DNA from: Paraburkholderia lycopersici
Lineage (GTDB): Bacteria > Pseudomonadota > Gammaproteobacteria > Burkholderiales > Burkholderiaceae
Assembly: GCF_900096975.1 (NCBI RefSeq)
Contig: NZ_FMYQ01000001.1
Coordinates: forward strand, 310,001-374,000
Direction: 5' to 3'
DNA length: 64,000 bases
The position numbers were made by a program, and so were the translations under genes. Within the stretch, counting starts at the first letter, position 1. Each line of letters begins with the position of its first letter. The notes under the pieces were generated by a model. That model was not told the DNA's origin. It was given only the letters and a program-made list of their open reading frames with translations, and made no database searches. This document shows positions 58,961-64,000 of the stretch, one piece after another.

Positions 58961-60721
58961 TCACGCAGGCTGGAGCGTCAGCGCACGCGCATAACGCGCC
59001 GCCGCGTCGCCCACCACGATGTGCACCGTATCGGCCGAAACCCACACCACGTCGAGCGCGCCGAGCTTCGTGCGATCGACGGCCGCCGGGTCGCGCACGA
59101 TCACGCGCAAGCGCGTGGCCGCTACGGCGTCGAGCGAAACGACGTTGGAGGCGCCCCCAAGCACCGCCAGCCAGCGCGACGGGTTCGGATCGAGCGGGCC
59201 TGGCGCGACGTCCATGCTCGCGGTCGCAGCGGCGGTTGCGGTGGCCTGTACCGCCTGGGCGTGAACCGCGGCTTGCGCCGCCGGCGTTGCCCTGGCGGCC
59301 GCCGTGCCGCCGCGCGCGACCTCGCCGCGGATTTCGTCGGCGATGATGTCCGCTTCCGGGCCGATGATGACCTGGACGCTTTCGCCGCCGCGCTTGAGCA
59401 CGCCCCTCGCCCCAATCGCCTTCAATGCCGGTTCCGAGACATGCGCCGGATCGGCCACCGTGAGACGCAGACGCGTCGTGCAGGCATCGACCACCTTCAG
59501 GTTGGCCGCGCCGCCCAGCGCATCGATATAGCGCGCCGCGCGCGAGAGCGAGGCAGCCGGAGCGGCAACGCCCGACATCGACGAGGCGATCGCCGTGTCG
59601 CCGGCCGAACCCTCGCGGCCCGGCGTAGGCAGATTGAAGCGGCGGATGAAGAAGCGGAACAGCGCGTAGTACACGACCGCATAGGCCACGCCGAGCGGAA
59701 TCGCTTCCCAGCCGTGCGTGGAGAGCCCGAAATTCAGCACGTAGTCGATAAAGCCCGCCGAAAATGTGAAGCCGAGCTTGATGCCCAGCAGCGAGCAGAT
59801 TGCGAGCGAGAGCCCCGTGAGCACCGCGTGGATCGCATAGAGCACGGGAGCGAGGAACATGAACGTGAACTCGATCGGCTCGGTCACGCCCGTGAGGAAC
59901 GAGGTGAGCGCCATCGAAAGCAGCAGACCAGCCACCATCGCGCGGCGCTCCTTCGGCGCCTCGTGGAGCATGGCGAGGCACGCCGCCGGCAAGCCGAACA
60001 TCATCACCGGGAAGAAGCCGGCCATGAAGCTGCCGGCCGTGGGGTCGCCCGCGAAGAAGCGATGCAGGTCGCCGGTCACGGCCGCGCCGCCGCCCGCCGG
60101 CGTGAACGTGCCGAACACGAACCACACGAGCGAGTTGAGAATGTGGTGCAGACCCGTGACGAGCAGCAGGCGGTTGAGCAAGCCGTACACGAAGGTGCCG
60201 ACCGCGCCCGCCGTGGTGAGCCAGTGGCCCGCGCTGTCGATGACGGCCTGGATCGGCGCCCACACGTAGCCGAACACCACGCCCAGCACCACGCATACGA
60301 GCCCGGTGACGATCGGCACGAAGCGTTTGCCGCCGAAGAACGCGAGGAACTCGGGCAGCTTGATGTCCTTGAAGCGGTTGTACAGCATGCCCGCGACGAT
60401 ACCGGCCACCACGCCCGACAGCACGCCCATGTTGAGCTTGTCGTTGATGTCCTTCATCACGGCGGTCTGAACCAGATAGCCGAGCGCGCCCGCGAGCGCC
60501 GCGACGCCGTTGTTGTCCTTCGCAAACCCCACGGCGATGCCGATGGCGAACAGCAACGGCAGGTTGTCGAAGATCGCGCCGCCCGCGTCGGCGACGACCT
60601 TGATGTTGAGCATGTCGGCCTGGCCGAAGCGAAGCAGGATGCCGGCGACCGGCAGCACCGCGATCGGGAGCATCAGCGCGCGGCCGAGGCTTTGTATCTT
60701 GAGAAACGGATTGCCATCCAT
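58961..60721 (-). CDS. nagE: PTS N-acetylglucosamine permease, EIICB with extra EIIB-like domain
   Basis: A 586-residue permease. The EIIC membrane domain covers about 1-375 (ALMLPIAVLPVAGILLRFGQ; substrate-site motif TGVTEPIEFTFMFLAPVLYAIHAVLTG). EIIB is at about 400-480 with the phosphorylated Cys in VVDACTTRLRLTV. An Ala-rich linker leads to a second EIIB-like domain (about 510-580), in which the Cys position reads Ala (AVAATRLRVIV), so it cannot carry phosphate. There is no EIIA; that domain is on the upstream gene. The ATG at 60721 (MDGNPFLKIQSLGRAL) is the family start. The partner fusion and SIS gene support GlcNAc as substrate. Confidence 0.92.
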   Translation of the reverse strand: MDGNPFLKIQSLGRALMLPIAVLPVAGILLRFGQADMLNIKVVADAGGAIFDNLPLLFAIGIAVGFAKDNNGVAALAGALGYLVQTAVMKDINDKLNMGVLSGVVAGIVAGMLYNRFKDIKLPEFLAFFGGKRFVPIVTGLVCVVLGVVFGYVWAPIQAVIDSAGHWLTTAGAVGTFVYGLLNRLLLVTGLHHILNSLVWFVFGTFTPAGGGAAVTGDLHRFFAGDPTAGSFMAGFFPVMMFGLPAACLAMLHEAPKERRAMVAGLLLSMALTSFLTGVTEPIEFTFMFLAPVLYAIHAVLTGLSLAICSLLGIKLGFTFSAGFIDYVLNFGLSTHGWEAIPLGVAYAVVYYALFRFFIRRFNLPTPGREGSAGDTAIASSMSGVAAPAASLSRAARYIDALGGAANLKVVDACTTRLRLTVADPAHVSEPALKAIGARGVLKRGGESVQVIIGPEADIIADEIRGEVARGGTAAARATPAAQAAVHAQAVQATATAAATASMDVAPGPLDPNPSRWLAVLGGASNVVSLDAVAATRLRVIVRDPAAVDRTKLGALDVVWVSADTVHIVVGDAAARYARALTLQPA

Positions 60722-60838
60722 TGAACTGCCTCCAGTCCCTGTCTCTTGCGTGACGTATGTTCGTGAGAGAGGCCGGCGCACGATCGCTGCGCGCGCCAGC
60801 GTGTTGAAATGATTGGTCGGGTGTGTTGAAGAAAGCGG

Positions 60839-63421
60839 TCAGTCGAGCGGCCAGGTTGCGCGGCTCGCCGCGCGCACGGCTTGCGCCGATTCGAGCGCGA
60901 GCGCGTTCTGCGCACGCTGGCGGCATTCGCCGTAGTCGAGCTTGCGCACGCGCGCCTTGATCGACGGCACGGAAACCGGGTCGACGGAAAGCTCGGTCAC
61001 GCCGAGGCCGATGAGCAGCGGCACGGCAAGCGGATCGCCCGCCAGCGCGCCGCACACGCCCACCCATTTGCCGTGCCTGCTCGCGCCCTCGACCGTCGCG
61101 GCGACGAGGCGCAGCACGGCCGGATGCAGGCCGTCGGCCTGCGCCGCGAGGTCGGGCTGACAGCGGTCCATCGCGAGCGTGTACTGCGTGAGGTCGTTGG
61201 TGCCGATCGAGAGGAAATCGGCGTGGCGTGCAAGCTGGTCGGCGAGCAGCGCGGCCGACGGCACTTCGATCATCACGCCCACTTCGACCGGCACCGCGCG
61301 GCCTGCTTCGCGAGCGAACGTCTCGATGCGCTCGCGCAGACGCACGAGTTCGCCCACGTCGGTGACCATCGGCAGCAGGATGCGCACCTTGTCCGCCGGC
61401 TTCACGGCGACGAGGCCGCGCAACTGGTCGTCGAGCAGGTCGGGCCGCACCTGGGCGAGGCGTATGCCGCGCAGACCGAGCGCCGGATTCGGCTCGGGCG
61501 GCAGCGTCAGATAGTCGACTTCCTTGTCGGCGCCCACGTCGAGCGTGCGAATGATCGCCGTGCGGCCCGCGAGCGCGTCCACGATTGCCTGGTAGCCCTG
61601 ACGATGTTCTTCCACCGTCGGCGCGGCCTGACGATGGATGAACATCAGTTCGGTGCGCAGGAGCCCCACGGCGTCCGCGCCGTTTTCGACAGCGGTGGCG
61701 GCATCTTCCAGCGTCGCGATGTTCGCCGCGACTTCGACGGCGTGGCCATCGCGCGTGGCCGCCGCCTCGTGCGAGGTGCGGCGGTTCGCTTCGCGCACGC
61801 CCGCGAGGCGCTGCTTCTCGCTACGCGCGCGTTCGACGTCGAGCGCGCTCGGCGTGTAGGCGAAACGGCCCGCGCCTGCATCGACGATGACCTCGGTGCC
61901 CTCGGGCACCGCATGGAGCGCGTCGCCGAGCGCGACGATCGCCGGAATGCCAGCCTGGCGCGCGATGATCGCGGCGTGCGAGGTCGCGCCGCCGCGCGCC
62001 ATCACGAGCGCCATGACGCGTGCGCGGTCGAGCGAGGCGAGATCGGAAGGCGTGAATTCGTCGGCGGCGAGCACGGCTTCTTCGGGCAGCGCGCGCGCGG
62101 CCGTGTTCGAAAGCCCAAGTGCGCGCAGCACGCGCTTTTCGAGGTCGCGCAGATCGGCGGCGCGCTCCGCGAGCAGCGGGTCGTCCACCTTGCCGAGCAC
62201 CGCGATTTGCGCGCGGATCACTTCGCGCCATGCGTAACCCGCACTCTTGCCGAGGCTGATCGCGTCGCGCGCGGCGTCGACGAGCGTCGGGTCTTCGAGC
62301 AGCACGCGGTGCATCGTGAAAATGCCTGCCTCGCCGATCGCGCCGCGCCGGGAAGCCGTGCGAACGCTCTGGTCCAGCTCGGCGTCCACGGCCGCGATGG
62401 CCTTGTCGAGCAGGCGGCTTTCGGCCGCCGATGCGCCGCTCGCGAGTTCGGGCGGCGCGAGTTCGGCTTCGTCCCAGCGCACCAGCTTGCCGACCGCGAC
62501 GCCCGGTGCCGCGCACACGCCTGCCAGCACGCCGGGCTCGGCGGACGACGCCACCGCAGCCGCGGCAGCCTGCACCACGGGCGCGGGCGACTGCTGCCGT
62601 GCCGGCGCTTCGCCGCCCTCGCCGGGCGCTTCGCGCAGGAGTTCGCTGGCTACGACGTCGACGGCGCGCTGCGCCTCGCTGCCGATGCCGACGAGCTCGA
62701 TGGTCGCGCCCTCGCCCGCGCCAAGGCCGAGCAGACCCACGACGCTCTCGATGGCCGACTTGCGTTCGCCGAAACGCACCTCGACGCGCGCATCGATGCC
62801 GCGCACGGCTTCGCGCGCCCGCGCCGCAGGCCGTGCGTGCAGACCGCCCGCATGCCTGAGCGTGATGTTGCGGCGCACTTCGTTCGCGACCAGGTCGTCG
62901 GCGCGGACGATTTCCACCCCGTTGCGCGCGCGCAGCACGAGCAGCGACGTCGTGCCCGCCTCGACGTGACCCGAGCCCGCGCGCTCGATCACCTCGAAAG
63001 CGTCCGAATTCGCGATCGCCACAACCGAGACGAGGCTCGGCGCGCTGCACGCCACGACGTCGAGATCGAACTCGATGAGCGTGTCGCCCCGGCGCACGTG
63101 CGCGCCCTGCGCGACCTTCGGCGCGAAGCCTTTGCCGTTCAGCTCGACGGTGTCGATGCCGATATGCACGAGCACCTGTGCGCCTTCGGCCGTCTGCAGC
63201 GTGACCGCGTGGCCGGTGCGCGCGAGATGCATGACCATGCCGTCGCACGGCGCGACGAGCCGGCCGACGAGCGGATCGACCCCGATGCCGTCGCCGAACA
63301 GCCCTTCTGAGAACACGGGATCGGGCACCGCCGCGAGCGGCACGACCGGCCCGGTGAGCGGCGAGACCAGGACGATGCGCCCCTCGCCGATATGGCCCTC
63401 GGTGCGAGTTGACGGATCCAT
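60839..63421 (-). CDS. nagF: Multiphosphoryl transfer protein: EIIA-HPr-EI fusion for the GlcNAc PTS
   Basis: An 860-residue cytoplasmic fusion that carries phosphate from PEP to NagE. EIIA-Glc type is at about 15-145 (active His in VLVHIGIDTVELNGKGF). HPr is at about 178-262 (active His in GGLHARPAARAREAV). EI is at about 305-850 (phospho-His in GGATSHAAIIARQAGIPAIV; PEP-site GLRTELMFIHR in type and SIGTNDLTQYTLAMDR). The start at 63421 has GAGGAG nine bases upstream; an in-frame ATG at 63448 is the alternative. It lies between a SIS-domain gene and nagE, 117 bases from the latter. Confidence 0.93.
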   Translation of the reverse strand: MDPSTRTEGHIGEGRIVLVSPLTGPVVPLAAVPDPVFSEGLFGDGIGVDPLVGRLVAPCDGMVMHLARTGHAVTLQTAEGAQVLVHIGIDTVELNGKGFAPKVAQGAHVRRGDTLIEFDLDVVACSAPSLVSVVAIANSDAFEVIERAGSGHVEAGTTSLLVLRARNGVEIVRADDLVANEVRRNITLRHAGGLHARPAARAREAVRGIDARVEVRFGERKSAIESVVGLLGLGAGEGATIELVGIGSEAQRAVDVVASELLREAPGEGGEAPARQQSPAPVVQAAAAAVASSAEPGVLAGVCAAPGVAVGKLVRWDEAELAPPELASGASAAESRLLDKAIAAVDAELDQSVRTASRRGAIGEAGIFTMHRVLLEDPTLVDAARDAISLGKSAGYAWREVIRAQIAVLGKVDDPLLAERAADLRDLEKRVLRALGLSNTAARALPEEAVLAADEFTPSDLASLDRARVMALVMARGGATSHAAIIARQAGIPAIVALGDALHAVPEGTEVIVDAGAGRFAYTPSALDVERARSEKQRLAGVREANRRTSHEAAATRDGHAVEVAANIATLEDAATAVENGADAVGLLRTELMFIHRQAAPTVEEHRQGYQAIVDALAGRTAIIRTLDVGADKEVDYLTLPPEPNPALGLRGIRLAQVRPDLLDDQLRGLVAVKPADKVRILLPMVTDVGELVRLRERIETFAREAGRAVPVEVGVMIEVPSAALLADQLARHADFLSIGTNDLTQYTLAMDRCQPDLAAQADGLHPAVLRLVAATVEGASRHGKWVGVCGALAGDPLAVPLLIGLGVTELSVDPVSVPSIKARVRKLDYGECRQRAQNALALESAQAVRAASRATWPLD

Positions 63422-63460
63422 CAGGCTAGACTCCTCGATGCGTTCCATTCGCTTTCCAAT

Positions 63461-64000
63461 CTAGTGGGTTTCGGTGACTTTGTTCAGGTAACGCGGCTCG
63501 TCGGGATTGCGGCCGCGGGCGGCGGCAAGACCGGCCGCCATCACGTAGAACGAAAGAATGGCCGCGATGGGATCGAGTGCCGCGTCGGCGGTCGTTGCGA
63601 GCGGCAGCGCCGCGCCGGGTACGTCGGCGGGCGCGGCGAGCAGCACGCGCGCACCACGCCGTTCCATGTCGCGGGCGAAGTCGATCAGGCCGGCCTGCTC
63701 CGGCCCGCGCGGCGCGAACACGAGCAGCGGGTAGTCGCGATCGATCAACTCCATCGGGCCGTGCCGGACTTCGGCGCTCGAAAACGCCTCGGCCTGAATA
63801 CCGGAGGTCTCCTTGAGCTTGAGCGCCGCCTCCTGCGCGATGGCGAGGCCCGGACCGCGGCCGATGACGATCATCTGTTTGACGTCGCGCAGTTCGTCGA
63901 CGGCTTTCGACCAGTCGAGCGTGCCCGCGCGACCGAGCGCGTCGGGCAGCGCGCGCACGGCGTCGAGGAACGCGGCGTCGCGCTGCCAGAAGCCGACGAG
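63461..64000 (-). CDS. SIS-domain sugar-phosphate isomerase/deaminase (NagB2/AgaS-like), 5' end outside window
   Basis: The C-terminal 179 or so residues of a protein continuing past the window edge. It holds a second SIS domain as in GlmS: MIVIGRGPGLAIAQEAALKLKETSGIQAEAFSSAEVRHGPMELID. In Burkholderiaceae nag operons a two-SIS-domain protein replaces or joins NagB as glucosamine-6-phosphate deaminase. The stop at 63461 is 39 bases before the start of the EIIA-HPr-EI gene. Full domain content cannot be checked here. Confidence 0.88.
   Translation of the reverse strand, partial: LVGFWQRDAAFLDAVRALPDALGRAGTLDWSKAVDELRDVKQMIVIGRGPGLAIAQEAALKLKETSGIQAEAFSSAEVRHGPMELIDRDYPLLVFAPRGPEQAGLIDFARDMERRGARVLLAAPADVPGAALPLATTADAALDPIAAILSFYVMAAGLAAARGRNPDEPRYLNKVTETH

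Overview
The window is GC-rich (codons end mostly in G or C) and densely coding. Its gene order is typical of the Burkholderiaceae (Burkholderia, Paraburkholderia, Caballeronia or a close relative). The main markers are the blocks kdsD-kdsC-lptC-lptA-lptB-rpoN-hpf-ptsN-hprK-rapZ and lolB-ispE-tRNA-Gln-prs-rplY-pth, plus rpoH behind a CIRCE element. I see no rRNA, insertion sequence, prophage or CRISPR array. This looks like core chromosome with one respiratory and stress-response island.

Regions. (1) 1-2.8 kb: a LysR regulator, then a YheO/DauR-type regulator translationally coupled to a PLP ammonia-lyase. (2) 2.8-5.7 kb: hcp-hcr (hybrid cluster protein and its reductase) behind a near-perfect NsrR box. 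(3) 5.8-12 kb: ssb, an MFS transporter, uvrA and a PerM/AI-2E family membrane protein. (4) 12-24 kb: an anaerobic nitrate respiration locus on the minus strand, narK1(pseudogene)-narK2-narGHJI-narXL. (5) 24-29.5 kb: purU, a Nudix protein, a LysE exporter, apt and a CPA2 antiporter. (6) 29.6-38.5 kb: the Kdo/LPS-transport/rpoN/nitrogen-PTS cluster. (7) 38.6-52 kb: a Lon-N domain protein, mutY, mutM, a TPR protein, lolB, ispE, tRNA-Gln, prs, rplY, pth, hisC, a ferredoxin, coaD, rsmD and ftsY. (8) 51.8-56.7 kb: maiA and a FAH-family hydrolase, a YbiB-like protein, then leuA behind a long leader. (9) 57-64 kb: rpoH with CIRCE, then the end of an N-acetylglucosamine PTS operon (SIS protein, EIIA-HPr-EI fusion, EIICB).

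How the parts fit. nar makes nitrite and, indirectly, nitric oxide under low oxygen. The NsrR-controlled hcp-hcr pair is the matching NO/nitrosative stress defence. kdsD-kdsC-lptCAB make Kdo precursor and export LPS, while rpoN, hpf, ptsN, hprK and rapZ link nitrogen/PTS signalling to translation and envelope sugar supply. The nag PTS carries its own phosphorelay proteins.

The most unusual stretch is the 610-base region before leuA. It holds a consensus promoter whose expected start point falls on the ATG of a 23-residue leader ORF. Three of that ORF's last six sense codons are the rare Leu codon CTA. Two adjacent hairpins and a second, 66-residue small ORF that overlaps the leuA start follow. 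Other points of note are a perfect 9-bp palindrome beside CIRCE upstream of rpoH, and a narK1 gene destroyed by an internal deletion at a short tandem repeat.
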